DNA of 64,000 bases from Pseudochelatococcus contaminans (GCF_014195635.1 NZ_JACICC010000002.1:1-64000); one strand, 5' to 3'; counted from the first letter of the stretch, positions 1 to 7,791 are shown. A program made the numbers and translations. The notes: generated by a model not told the origin, from the letters alone.

Positions 1-248
1 TCGCCGGCGAGGCTGGCAAAGATGCGGTCGAACACGCCCAACCGGCTCCAGCGCATAAAGCGGTTGTAAAGCGTCTTGTGTGGACCGTAGTCCTTCGGCG
101 CATCCTTCCACTGCAAGCCGTTCTTGATCACGTAGACGATGCCACTGACCACGCGCCGGTCATCGACGCGCGGAACCCCATGCGGCAGCGGGAAAAACGG
201 CGATATCCGCGCCATCTGGCACTCACTCAACAAAAACAAATCACCCAT
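1..248 (-). CDS. IS5-family transposase, N-terminal part
   Basis: About 82 codons from an ATG at 248, running off the window edge. The protein starts MGDLFLLSECQMARISPFFP and continues with DDRRVVSGIVYV and GLQWKDAPKDYGPHKTLYNR. This is the DUF4096-type N-terminal region of IS5-family (IS427/IS1031-like) transposases, which move the element by cut-and-paste. A strong ribosome-binding site (GAGGAGG) lies 6 bases upstream of the ATG. Whether the element is intact cannot be judged here. Confidence 0.85.
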   Translation of the reverse strand, partial: MGDLFLLSECQMARISPFFPLPHGVPRVDDRRVVSGIVYVIKNGLQWKDAPKDYGPHKTLYNRFMRWSRLGVFDRIFASLAG

Positions 249-285
249 CGCAGCCTCCTCAATGGAGACTGTGAATCACATCTAA
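1..285 (-). mobile_element. IS5-family insertion sequence, end portion
   Basis: The left edge holds the 5' part of an IS5-family transposase gene read toward base 1, and a short AT-rich stretch after its start that should include the element's terminal repeat. The exact boundary is not determined because the other end is outside the window; about 260-285 is an estimate. The neighbouring AT-rich gene ends inside this stretch, so it may have been cut by the insertion. Confidence 0.6.
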
Positions 286-861
286 AGCCAAATTAATAGG
301 TCCTGAACCTAGTGAAAAGGCCTCCGGCATCCCAAGACCGTACACGTCTCCGGGGCTCGGGAGTATTTTTGTAACCGCCGCATCTATGCTGAATAAATTA
401 CGCTTCGCCGTAAATTTTACAGATTCAACACTCTGAATTATCTTCAAAAAATCATCTACACTTTTATAGAAATTCTTTATCTCGACCTTCTTTCCGATCT
501 TGCTTTTTAAATAATGTGCAATAAATGACTTCTTCTTTGCATCGGATATATACAGGCATTTTTCTTTGTCATCATACAAGCAGAATAACTGCTTTGACAG
601 CTCCACCTGATCTTTCGATCTTGGGTTGGCCTCATCAATACCTAAGGTAAGATTTGCAACATCTTCGCTATATGACGTCTTGTCACCATACTTGAAACTT
701 GACCACCAATACGTACTACTATCAGAAAAAATCTCTACCTTATACACGCTGTGACCATGCAAGTACCTATGGCTGTCTTCCCCCACAATTGGAGAAAAAT
801 CAGACATGCTCGCGGTTTTCTCGCCAACAATCAGATGCATTGCAGAAAACTCCAACGCCAT
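259..861 (-). CDS. AT-rich hypothetical protein, possibly truncated by the IS
   Basis: About 200 residues with no family I recognise. The gene is clearly richer in A/T than its neighbours, with many Lys, Ser, Asp and Tyr residues (WWSSFKYGDKTSYSED; DAKKKSFIAHYLKSK), typical of late-acquired prophage cargo. The start is uncertain: ATG 861 has no clear ribosome-binding site, while ATG 840 has GGAG at good spacing. The last residues (DVIHSLH) fall in sequence that appears to belong to the IS end, so the natural C-terminus is probably lost. It follows the antirepressor gene on the same strand after 146 bases. Confidence 0.55.
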   Translation of the reverse strand: MALEFSAMHLIVGEKTASMSDFSPIVGEDSHRYLHGHSVYKVEIFSDSSTYWWSSFKYGDKTSYSEDVANLTLGIDEANPRSKDQVELSKQLFCLYDDKEKCLYISDAKKKSFIAHYLKSKIGKKVEIKNFYKSVDDFLKIIQSVESVKFTAKRNLFSIDAAVTKILPSPGDVYGLGMPEAFSLGSGPINLALDVIHSLH

Positions 862-1006
862 CCCAAGCACCCCGTCTCAGCCATCCACATTATGGCGAGA
901 CTGGGGCGCTGCTATGATTCAGTCAAGCTAGCTGAACCGGCAACCTATCTATGAGCCGATGTTAGTCAGAACAGATAGTGAACACAAGTCGATTCGGCGG
1001 GCCGCA

Positions 1007-2281
1007 TCATGACGCCTCCCCCTTGTCACCGCGAAGCGTGCGTAAATCGCCGTCCGTCAACGTCACGTTCAGAGCCTTTGCGAGCTTGACGATTCCGGCA
1101 GGGGTAAACTTCAACGTCTCGTTGATCCCCTCACTACCGTCAGGCTTCTCATATATGGTCGCCTTGTTCGTAGCGTAGCCAGCCTTGCGCTTGTCGGCAT
1201 ATGCTAAGAGCCGCTTGCTGCCGGTCTGACGATAAGCCCAGCCGTTTCGTTGCAACCATGCGACGAACTTGTTCTGTGTGGTCTGAAGCATGGCGACTGC
1301 CTGGCGGAGACCGAACAGGTCGTCAGCACCAGCGATCCGGTCGAGGGCGTCGACGTCCTCGCGCATGTCGGCGATCTGCGCGTTCTTTTCCTCGATCCGT
1401 ACTTTCTGGTGCTCGATCTGTGCAGCCTGATTGGCAGCGAGCATCAGGGCTTCGGCGAAGGTCTGTGGGATGGGGAATTCGGGTGCAGCGGGCTTGGCAG
1501 GCTGCTTCACCGCTTCTTCCAGTTCCATCCAGCGGTCTATGATCTTGGCGCGGAGGTCGACGCGGTAGCCGGAAACGAGGATGAGGGTTTCGCGCTTGGG
1601 GAGGTTGAAGACCGGGTTCGACTTGCCGGAGGCGTCTTTGTAGCTGCCAGCAAATTTGCTGGCAGTCCCTTCGCCCAGCGTTTCCAGCATGTTGCGGATG
1701 TCACGGAGAACGTCAGCGTGGTTCTTGATCGTCAGCTCGGCAATCTCCCGGCTCGACATGGCGAGCGGTTCGCCAGCGGTCGGCGTGAACAGCGACAGCT
1801 CATTCTGTGCGGCGGCGACCGGCTCCTTGTTCGCCTCGCGCTCCTGCTGGATGAGTTTGTATGTCTCCCGGCCAGCCGGCAGCGGGCATACCCAAGTGTG
1901 GATCGCCTCAATCTCCGATGCGCGATAAGCAAACCGCGCGCTGTGGTCGACCGACTCGACGTAGATCAGCACGTCTTCCGGGGTGCGGGCGTTGGCGGTG
2001 TCGCCGAACCTCACGTTCGCGGGCAGGTTTTCCGACAGGATGTACACGACAACTTGGTGATCGCCCGGCCCCAGCGTTTCCGGCCGACGCCACAACGCCA
2101 CGGCGTCTCTCTTCCTCGGCGGGATAACCGTGCTGAATACTTGCCTCTCAACTCCTTGAAACATGGGAACTTGATGGATGCCGTCCGACTGGATGGCGTA
2201 CTGCTTCGGCAGTTCATGGGGGACGATGTCGGTTCGGCGGTGCGCTACAGGCGCGCGTGTGCTATTGGCGGGGATAGCCAT
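1007..2281 (-). CDS. Phage antirepressor 1 (novel N-domain, Rha, ANT/KilAC)
   Basis: 424 residues in three parts. Residues 1 to about 155 form a domain shared with the second antirepressor at 14,375-15,598 (MAxxANSTR, LPxxY, ERxVFS, LWRRP, RFG, AIHxW). Residues about 175-260 match the Rha family of phage regulators (MSSREIAELTIKNHADVLRDI). Residues about 325-410 match the ANT/KilAC domain of antirepressors (FGLRQAVAMLQTTQNKFVAW; KFTPAGIVKLAK). Antirepressors of this kind inactivate phage repressors. The gene diverges from a small ribbon-helix-helix gene, with an 11-bp inverted repeat between them, as in the P22 arc/mnt-ant immunity region. The target repressor is inferred, not shown. Confidence 0.8.
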   Translation of the reverse strand: MAIPANSTRAPVAHRRTDIVPHELPKQYAIQSDGIHQVPMFQGVERQVFSTVIPPRKRDAVALWRRPETLGPGDHQVVVYILSENLPANVRFGDTANARTPEDVLIYVESVDHSARFAYRASEIEAIHTWVCPLPAGRETYKLIQQEREANKEPVAAAQNELSLFTPTAGEPLAMSSREIAELTIKNHADVLRDIRNMLETLGEGTASKFAGSYKDASGKSNPVFNLPKRETLILVSGYRVDLRAKIIDRWMELEEAVKQPAKPAAPEFPIPQTFAEALMLAANQAAQIEHQKVRIEEKNAQIADMREDVDALDRIAGADDLFGLRQAVAMLQTTQNKFVAWLQRNGWAYRQTGSKRLLAYADKRKAGYATNKATIYEKPDGSEGINETLKFTPAGIVKLAKALNVTLTDGDLRTLRGDKGEAS

Positions 2282-2350
2282 TCTAGCCTCCTACATAGGC
2301 TTGATCGGTTAGGGCAAGCTTGGTGCGGGAACACCTTGCTTGCCCGCTTA

Positions 2351-2401
2351 AGTTACACAACTTTGTCATGCCGTCAAGGGCATTGCGCATGTTGTGTAAC
2401 T
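2351..2401. promoter_or_regulatory. Operator-like inverted repeat, antirepressor module 1
   Basis: AGTTACACAAC at 2351-2361 and its exact reverse complement GTTGTGTAACT at 2391-2401 are separated by 29 bp, giving 40 bp between centres. The pair lies between the divergent antirepressor and ribbon-helix-helix genes. The second module (15,670-15,721) has an unrelated 11-bp repeat at nearly the same spacing. The likely ligand is the adjacent ribbon-helix-helix protein (inference). Confidence 0.65.
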
Positions 2402-2417
2402 GGACTATCTTCCGCGT

Positions 2418-2609
2418 ATGTCTGGAGAACTGAAATCTGTGCGCCTACAAATGGTCATCGCCCCCTCTCAGGTGGCGACCATAGACGCTTGGCGGAAAGA
2501 GCAGGATGATCTGCCATCACGGTCAGAAGCCATCCGCCGGTTGATTGATCTAGGGATAGAGACTGCGAAGGAGCGCGCTCAACAAAAAGCCCCGCCGAAG
2601 CAGGGCTGA
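2418..2609 (+). CDS. Ribbon-helix-helix repressor 1 (Arc/Mnt-like)
   Basis: 63 residues. The N-terminal strand (SVRLQMVIAPSQV), first helix and LPSRSEAIRRLIDLGI segment are the classic ribbon-helix-helix fold of Arc/Mnt/CopG-type DNA-binding proteins. It diverges from antirepressor 1. By analogy with P22, where Arc and Mnt hold the antirepressor gene silent, it probably binds the 11-bp inverted repeat 17 bases upstream of its own start. The Gly/Pro/Lys-rich tail overlaps a terminator hairpin that serves the opposite strand. Confidence 0.75.
   Translation: MSGELKSVRLQMVIAPSQVATIDAWRKEQDDLPSRSEAIRRLIDLGIETAKERAQQKAPPKQG
2581..2607 (-). terminator. Rho-independent terminator (minus strand)
   Basis: Read on the minus strand: stem AGCCCTGC / GCGGGGCT with a TTCG loop (2588-2607), followed by TTTTTGTT. 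It lies about 110 bases past the stop of the secreted-protein gene (2719), so it closes transcripts coming from there and from the tape-measure side. It is contained in the 3' end of the ribbon-helix-helix gene. The same TTCG-capped core recurs at 14,322 and 28,694. Confidence 0.8.
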
Positions 2610-2718
2610 AAGATCACGCTAAAGGCGTGCGTGTGATATTCGCGAAGTCGGACGCATTCAAGCTTGCGAACGAGAACGTGTAAAGCATGGTGAACGCCCG
2701 GCCCGTGCTGCATGATCC

Positions 2719-3477
2719 TTAAAATTTCTGCTTTACTGCCACACATTTATATTCAAGCGCCTTGCCACCTTTAACCGTCAATCGCGCGTCACCTGTCAGC
2801 CTGTCTGCAACAAACTCCCAATCCCACGCTGCCCCCCAGCCCCCCGAAAAAGACAGCTTATCGACGGTAGAGAAGAAGTTGGTAATCCCACCCGAATGCC
2901 CGTCCAACTCTTGCCAGCGCTTTGTGACCCCGACCAAAGCGGCGCTGCCCGTTGGGGCGGATAAGCCATACCCACCATCAGGAGCACAAGGCGTCAGATC
3001 CGCGACAAAATCGCCCGAAATGCAACTCACCATGTCACCGAATGCCTTATGGTCGCCAAGGCTTAAGACAATTTCCGGTGCCCCTTTTCGCTCGCAGCGG
3101 ATAACCCGATCCGCCGATTGCACCACATCGCCGCGGCTCTCCCCTGGCTTCCATGCGCAAATCTCGGCCTCTTGGTTCTTCCAGCATGCGCCATCTGGCC
3201 GCATTCTACCCAACCGACCGCTCGGCTTCTGGCTGCCTGGAAACTCGTTGTAATAGCCGAGCGACTGTCCACTAGGCTCGATATTGATAATTGCGAATCG
3301 GTCGCCGGCAGTAATCTGAAAGCTGCCCTTCCGAATATCTGGACCGGGGGCGATAGGGCTGAAGTCGCACGGGCCGTCGATCAGTATCTCACCGCGAACA
3401 GCGAGCATACAATCAGCGGGGCGCGCGATAGCTTCCCCTGCCATAAATGCTCCCGCAAAAATAATAGCCCGCTTCAC
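2719..3477 (-). CDS. Secreted Cys-rich hypothetical protein
   Basis: A GTG start at 3477 gives a clean signal peptide (VKRAIIFAGAFMAGEAIA, cut before RPADC), so it is preferred over the longer reading from 3522. The mature protein has several paired cysteines (CMLAV, GPCDF, GACW, ICAWK, VIRCER, VSCISG, TPCAPD, YKCVAV), consistent with a disulphide-bonded periplasmic or exported protein. I recognise the general pattern from hypothetical proteins of alphaproteobacteria but know no function. It follows the tape-measure gene on the same strand, so it could be late-expressed or a lysogenic-conversion gene. Confidence 0.6.
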   Translation of the reverse strand: MKRAIIFAGAFMAGEAIARPADCMLAVRGEILIDGPCDFSPIAPGPDIRKGSFQITAGDRFAIINIEPSGQSLGYYNEFPGSQKPSGRLGRMRPDGACWKNQEAEICAWKPGESRGDVVQSADRVIRCERKGAPEIVLSLGDHKAFGDMVSCISGDFVADLTPCAPDGGYGLSAPTGSAALVGVTKRWQELDGHSGGITNFFSTVDKLSFSGGWGAAWDWEFVADRLTGDARLTVKGGKALEYKCVAVKQKF

Positions 3478-3558
3478 CCAACCCACGTCACAATCCTTCC
3501 CACAGAAACAATACAGTACCATTAGCCGGCGGACCTGTCGTCAGCATAGCATAATCAA

Positions 3559-5961
3559 TTATCGAACTGCGCTCGCGACGTTCCGTAGAAATCCCTGATT
3601 TACCCTCATTTGCACTCCCGCAAACTGCTCTGCTGCCTCGCGCGCATCGCTCATACCCGTTATGTTCACATCTGTTTTCGGATTATAATTCATCACCGTT
3701 GACCTATTGAAGACGCTCGGGTCGGGGGTCAAGGGGCGCGCGTCCATCATTGCCGCAATGTTGTCATTCGCGCGGGCTAGGCCGCCGCTTTCGGCGTACC
3801 CAGCGAGAGCTTGACTTGCCTGCCGAACGGCATCCAGAAGCGTGGCGTGCGGCTTACTTTGCTGTTCAGGTTGCGGCTGCGCGTCGATCTTTTGCTGATG
3901 CTCTCTCTGAAATTTCTCCAAATACTTATTGTATCGCCTGATCAACGTTTGCGCATTCTGCCCCTGTTCAATACCTCCAGGGAGGCTCGTCCACTCGCCC
4001 CTAAGCGCCCTGCCAATCCCCGCAATGGTCTCGGGATCGCCCGAGCGAAGGTCGTCGTGCAAATTCCGCCCCGTGGCTCTTTTGTATCTCGTTCTCGCTA
4101 GGTACCATGCCGCCTTATCTTGATTGGGAGGGGTGAACTCCTTCAGGCCCAGCGCATTTGCAGCGCCGTCCCATGTTCCTTTTAGCATTTGAAAGAGGCC
4201 AGCGGCAGAGCTTGTTCTTCCGGCGTTTGGCCCGCGCCTGATAGGAACGTCTACGCGAGGATGATCTGCATAAGAACTGAATCGACGCCCTCCGTACATG
4301 ACGTTGTAGGCTGGGGATTCGCTTGATGCAATCGTGGCGAGTAACGCCTTTTGCTCCGGTGTCTCCACTCCGGAAAATGGCACATAACCCGACGCGTCGA
4401 CTGCTGGTGACGTGCCCGCACCCTCTCCCCTCTCCTTCCCTCCCAACCACGATGGAGCATTACGCTGCCACCACGTTCGGTTATCGCCTCCTTCACCACC
4501 GCTCGCCGGCTTCCCTCCCCCTTCTCCAAACCCAAGCTTACCCTTTGCCCAATTCCAGGCTCGGCCAGCCGGGCTTGCATTCCATGCCGACTTCTCCGCT
4601 GCCTTTCCTTCATCAATGCGCTGCTGGATCTTGTCCGTGGATTGCTGGCGGTATTCTTCATCAGTCGCGAGCTTGTATGAATCGTATCCAGCGAACGCCC
4701 CCAGAGCGACGCCGCCAGCACGGGCCAGACCGCCAAACAGACCAAGAAGGCCCATCCTGCCGCCACCGCCCCTAGCGAGGTCTGTAGCCCCTGCCCCGAC
4801 CTTCAGAAACGCCCCCAAAATATCCGTCACCCATTTACCGGCGACATAGGCGGCAAACCCGGTGAATGCGATTTGCAGCGCCCCGATGCCGCCAATTTCA
4901 TCCCCGCCCAATTTCTTGAGCCAGTCAGAAACCGTAGCGAGGGTGTCTTTCAGCTTCTGGATTGTGGGTTCCCACTTTGCCCAATCAACGAGCCCGACCT
5001 CGCCCGTCTCCTTCCACCGCTTGTAATCCTGATACAGCGTGACAAGTCCGGCCGCCGCCAGCGCCAATAATCGTATGGGCGAGGACAGCAGCCATACCGC
5101 GCCGGCAAGCCCTCCGATCATAATCATTGCGGCCTTCACGGCAGGGTCCAGATCATTGAAGTTGACGATTGCATCGAGGATCATCCGCGACATGTCGAGG
5201 ACGCCCTTGGCAATGTCGCTGACGACACGGGCGATTTTGCTGCCATGCTCGTCGAGGAACTCCGTAAACTGCTTGATCTGCGGCCCCAGCTCCTTGTTTA
5301 ACGAGTGGACGATCTTATCGGTAATAACCGAAATGGATTCGCCCATGCTCCGCCAGTGGCCCATGAACTCCTTGGCGGATCGCCCTGCCTCATCGGGATC
5401 GAGCCCGAGCTTTCGCAACTTGGAGTTGTATTCAGCGATGTACTTGTCGAGCGGTTCCAGCATCGCCTGAAAGGTGCTTTCATCGATGCCGAACCGCTCA
5501 GCAAAAGCGCGAGCGTTCGCGTAGGGCATCGTGCGAAACTTCTCGCCCAGCGCCTTGAATGTCGCAGCGGTGTCGTTGAGATTGACGCCAGAGCCTAGAA
5601 AATGCTGGAGAACACCCTTTCCGCCCGGATTGTCCCGCATGAACCGGGCGAGGTTTTCCATCGACTGCCTTGCGCCGGAAGCCGAGCCACCGACCTGCTC
5701 AACGGCATAGCTGATCCCCTTGATCTTCCCGGCAGACGATCCAAGCCTGTCCGACGAATAGGCCATTGCCTCCATTTCCCGAGACAGCCGGGCAGTGGCA
5801 GCCGTCACGGTCGCTGCCATGACCTGTACTGCCGATCCGAGCGCAAGAGCAGTCTGCGTCATGCTCTTGACGCCCTCGACAAATTTCTTCGCACCAGCCT
5901 CATCAATCTTGAAGCCGAGGGCGACGAGGAACTCACGAATGACGTTGGGATTATCGGCCAT
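3559..5961 (-). CDS. Tail tape measure protein with GH104-like lysozyme domain
   Basis: 800 residues from ATG 5961 (MADNPNVIREFLVALGFKID). The N-terminal half is helical and Ala-rich, with hydrophobic stretches near residues 285-315 and 370-440, as in phage tape measure proteins that set tail length. Residues about 555-715 resemble the lambda R-type transglycosylase/GH104 fold: LLATIASSESPAYNVMYGG, YADHPR, AAGLFQMLKGTWD, a predicted Glu in ASSES, and RGEWTSLPGG. This would allow local peptidoglycan digestion during DNA entry. It is the last clear tail gene before the cargo at the left end. Family assignment is by motif reading. Confidence 0.8.
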   Translation of the reverse strand: MADNPNVIREFLVALGFKIDEAGAKKFVEGVKSMTQTALALGSAVQVMAATVTAATARLSREMEAMAYSSDRLGSSAGKIKGISYAVEQVGGSASGARQSMENLARFMRDNPGGKGVLQHFLGSGVNLNDTAATFKALGEKFRTMPYANARAFAERFGIDESTFQAMLEPLDKYIAEYNSKLRKLGLDPDEAGRSAKEFMGHWRSMGESISVITDKIVHSLNKELGPQIKQFTEFLDEHGSKIARVVSDIAKGVLDMSRMILDAIVNFNDLDPAVKAAMIMIGGLAGAVWLLSSPIRLLALAAAGLVTLYQDYKRWKETGEVGLVDWAKWEPTIQKLKDTLATVSDWLKKLGGDEIGGIGALQIAFTGFAAYVAGKWVTDILGAFLKVGAGATDLARGGGGRMGLLGLFGGLARAGGVALGAFAGYDSYKLATDEEYRQQSTDKIQQRIDEGKAAEKSAWNASPAGRAWNWAKGKLGFGEGGGKPASGGEGGDNRTWWQRNAPSWLGGKERGEGAGTSPAVDASGYVPFSGVETPEQKALLATIASSESPAYNVMYGGRRFSSYADHPRVDVPIRRGPNAGRTSSAAGLFQMLKGTWDGAANALGLKEFTPPNQDKAAWYLARTRYKRATGRNLHDDLRSGDPETIAGIGRALRGEWTSLPGGIEQGQNAQTLIRRYNKYLEKFQREHQQKIDAQPQPEQQSKPHATLLDAVRQASQALAGYAESGGLARANDNIAAMMDARPLTPDPSVFNRSTVMNYNPKTDVNITGMSDAREAAEQFAGVQMRVNQGFLRNVASAVR

Positions 5962-6008
5962 GGTGGTTATTGTCCGATCTGTTTTGCGCAAATTTGAACA
6001 CAAAAATA

Positions 6009-6047
6009 TTGACGCAAGCCCCGCCGTTGTGTATAAATATACACAAC
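6009..6047 (+). promoter_or_regulatory. hicAB promoter with overlapping palindromic operator
   Basis: A -35 TTGACG (6009-6014) and -10 TATAAA (6032-6037) are 17 bp apart. A palindrome with 10-bp arms (GTTGTGTATA, 2-bp centre, TATACACAAC; 6026-6047) covers the -10 box. This is where the HicB antitoxin would bind to autorepress. A ribosome-binding site (AAAGGAGC) precedes hicA at 6063. Confidence 0.8.
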
Positions 6048-6062
6048 AAAGGAGCGCTGTTC

Positions 6063-6248
6063 ATGACTTCCAGCCGGGACATCATCAAGCAGATAGAGGC
6101 CGATGGCTGGTATTTGGTCGGCACCACAGGCTCGCACCATCACTACAAGCACCCGACGAAGCCGGGAAAGGTGACGGTGCCGCATCCGAAGAAGGATCTG
6201 CCGAAGGGTACGCTCCTATCGATCAAGAAGCAGGCGGGGCTCAAATAG
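6063..6248 (+). CDS. hicA: HicA-family mRNA interferase toxin
   Basis: 61 residues from ATG 6063 (MTSSRDIIKQIEADGW), chosen over an in-frame upstream start because of the ribosome-binding site at 6049-6055 and the normal HicA length. The catalytic-type histidine in GTTGSHHHYKHP and the terminal LKSIKKQAGL-like segment (TLLSIKKQAGLK) are typical. HicA is a double-stranded RNA-binding-like fold ribonuclease that cuts mRNAs and is neutralised by HicB, encoded 18 bases downstream. The pair sits head-on against the phage tail operon. Confidence 0.9.
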   Translation: MTSSRDIIKQIEADGWYLVGTTGSHHHYKHPTKPGKVTVPHPKKDLPKGTLLSIKKQAGLK

Positions 6249-6266
6249 CCCCACTAGGAGGTCTCA

Positions 6267-6674
6267 ATGCGATACGTGGCATTTATTCATAAAGACCCGG
6301 GCAGCGATTACGGCGTCAGCTTCCCCGATTTTCCCGGCTGCATCTCAGCGGGGTCTACGGTTGATGAGGCGGTGGCCAATGCAATCGAGGCCCTGTCGGG
6401 GCATGTCGCTGTGATGGTGGCGGATGGCGATGAAATCCCCCCTCCGCGCGCGCTGGATGGCGTGCTGGCCGATCCGGAGTTTGCAGAGGAGCGCGAGGGG
6501 GCAACCTATGTCTACGTTCCGCTGATCCGTGAGAGAGGCGCATGGATCAGGGTCAACGTATCGATGGACTCAGGGCTTGTTGAGGCCATTGATGCTGCAG
6601 CAAAACAGCGCGGTCTTACCCGATCCGCGTTTCTCGCAGCGGCAGCGCGGAAGGAAATCGAGGCTGCGGCTTAA
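6267..6674 (+). CDS. hicB: HicB-family antitoxin with C-terminal ribbon-helix-helix
   Basis: 135 residues. The N-terminal partial RNase H-like domain (YGVSFPDFPGCISAGSTVDE) neutralises HicA, and the C-terminal segment (IRVNVSMDSGLVEAIDAAAK, LTRSAFLAAAARKEI) is a ribbon-helix-helix DNA-binding domain for autoregulation at the palindrome over the -10 box. A strong ribosome-binding site (AGGAGG) lies before ATG 6267. The stop falls 7 bases from the end of the convergent tail gene at 6681. Confidence 0.92.
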   Translation: MRYVAFIHKDPGSDYGVSFPDFPGCISAGSTVDEAVANAIEALSGHVAVMVADGDEIPPPRALDGVLADPEFAEEREGATYVYVPLIRERGAWIRVNVSMDSGLVEAIDAAAKQRGLTRSAFLAAAARKEIEAAA

Positions 6675-6680
6675 CGCAGT

Positions 6681-6857
6681 CTACGTTTTCTTCGCTGCCT
6701 CCTGCGCCCGTGCCGAGTTCTCGTCAGAGGCATCCAGCGCCTCGTTCATGATCGCGACATCCACAAGGTCGAGTGTGCCGTCAACGAGGCTTTCGTAACG
6801 GCATACTCCCCTCAAGGCCGGCCTCAATAGCCAATCCTCGTGATCGGGCAGTATCAC
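6681..6857 (-). CDS. Small tail-assembly protein (DUF6889-like)
   Basis: 58 residues from a GTG at 6857 that overlaps the TGA of the preceding tail chaperone gene (GTGA), which implies translational coupling. The segment LLRPALRGVCRYESLVDGTL then DLVDVAIMNEALD resembles small proteins found right behind the tail assembly chaperone in related phages. By position it may act with that chaperone on the tape measure protein. A frameshift-made fusion, as used by many phages here, is possible, but the GTGA overlap gives a simpler explanation. Confidence 0.65.
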   Translation of the reverse strand: MILPDHEDWLLRPALRGVCRYESLVDGTLDLVDVAIMNEALDASDENSARAQEAAKKT

Positions 6858-7285
6858 AGGCTCGTAGCTGGGGCCGCCGGTCGTTCTGCGTTCAATCCGG
6901 ATTGGCCGGCGCGAAAAAAACCGCCGAGATTCCCCTGAATGACCTGGGACACGATGCCGAGAAGCGCCAGCAGATCGATGTCGTCGAACATCATGCGTCT
7001 GGCGTTTGCGCTCCATACCGGAGCCCACCCAAGCCCGCCGTCCTGCTGGCGGGACGTAACAGAAAGGCAGATGTCGACGACGTAATCAAAGTCCTCATCG
7101 GTCATCGCCGCGACGGCTTTTGTCAGTGGCTCAATCGAGGCCAGATCGGACAATGATCCCGCCTCGGATGCGGATGTAACGCTGACCATCATCGGCGCCA
7201 GTCGGCGCACGATATGCGCCTGACGACGGGCATCTATCCGGCCATATCGATATGTATGGCCGCTCGCTTCAAATTGACTGTCCAT
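6854..7285 (-). CDS. Phage tail assembly chaperone
   Basis: 143 residues from ATG 7285 (MDSQFEASGHTYRYGRIDA) with GAGGG upstream. Mostly helical, with RRLAPMM, DFDYVVDICLSVTSR and DIDLLALLGIVSQVIQGNL. Length, composition and position between the tail tube gene and the tape measure gene fit tail assembly chaperones, which coat the tape measure protein during tail building. No enzymatic motif is visible. Confidence 0.7.
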   Translation of the reverse strand: MDSQFEASGHTYRYGRIDARRQAHIVRRLAPMMVSVTSASEAGSLSDLASIEPLTKAVAAMTDEDFDYVVDICLSVTSRQQDGGLGWAPVWSANARRMMFDDIDLLALLGIVSQVIQGNLGGFFRAGQSGLNAERPAAPATSL

Positions 7286-7296
7286 GCTGGCGGCCC

Positions 7297-7779
7297 TCAA
7301 ATTTCCGGCGTGCCGGTGCCGATCTTCTGATCAAGCTGTACGAAATCGAATACCCACTCCATAATCGGCCCGGTTTTGGCATAGCTGTTGGATGGGAATC
7401 TGCGGAAAGCGCCCTGTTGGCCGGTAATGCTGTCACCGCGAACGACGTCACGCAGCGAGAACGTATTCCTGCCGTGGTAGGCGCTGGACGATGTCTGATA
7501 GTTGTACATGTCCGTCATCTGCGCGTTTGTCGGGCTGGTCTTCAGCAGGCGGATTGTTACAGTGCCAGCGCGGCCGGCATGCAGGTTATGCTGCCCTTGC
7601 CCGCCAGCCCCGATCATCATCGTATTTTTGTCGTCTGCCATTTCCACGGTGATGCCCTCTTCGGCAACGCCGGATTCATTCCCGAGGGAAATCGTGGACG
7701 TCAAAACAGAACTAAGAGAAATATTCCCCCCAGGCCCAGAAATCGCGGCCTGAATGTCAAGAAAGCTGTATGTTGCCAC
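7297..7779 (-). CDS. Tail tube-like protein (DUF3277)
   Basis: 160 residues (MATYSFLDIQAAISGPGG...). The N-terminal strand-rich segment, VAEEGITVEM, GQHNLHAGRAGTVTIRLLKT and the FPSNSYAKTGPIMEW region match the DUF3277 family of phage structural proteins, which follow the DUF3383 sheath-like gene. Predicted to form the inner tail tube. It lies 12 bases after the sheath gene on the same strand. Confidence 0.75.
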   Translation of the reverse strand: MATYSFLDIQAAISGPGGNISLSSVLTSTISLGNESGVAEEGITVEMADDKNTMMIGAGGQGQHNLHAGRAGTVTIRLLKTSPTNAQMTDMYNYQTSSSAYHGRNTFSLRDVVRGDSITGQQGAFRRFPSNSYAKTGPIMEWVFDFVQLDQKIGTGTPEI

Positions 7780-7791
7780 GCTGAGCCTCCA

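Noticed and set aside
1250-2509. 419-residue plus-strand frame opposite antirepressor 1
   Set aside because: Mirror frame of a gene with recognised Rha and ANT domains; high-GC antisense frames are common here.
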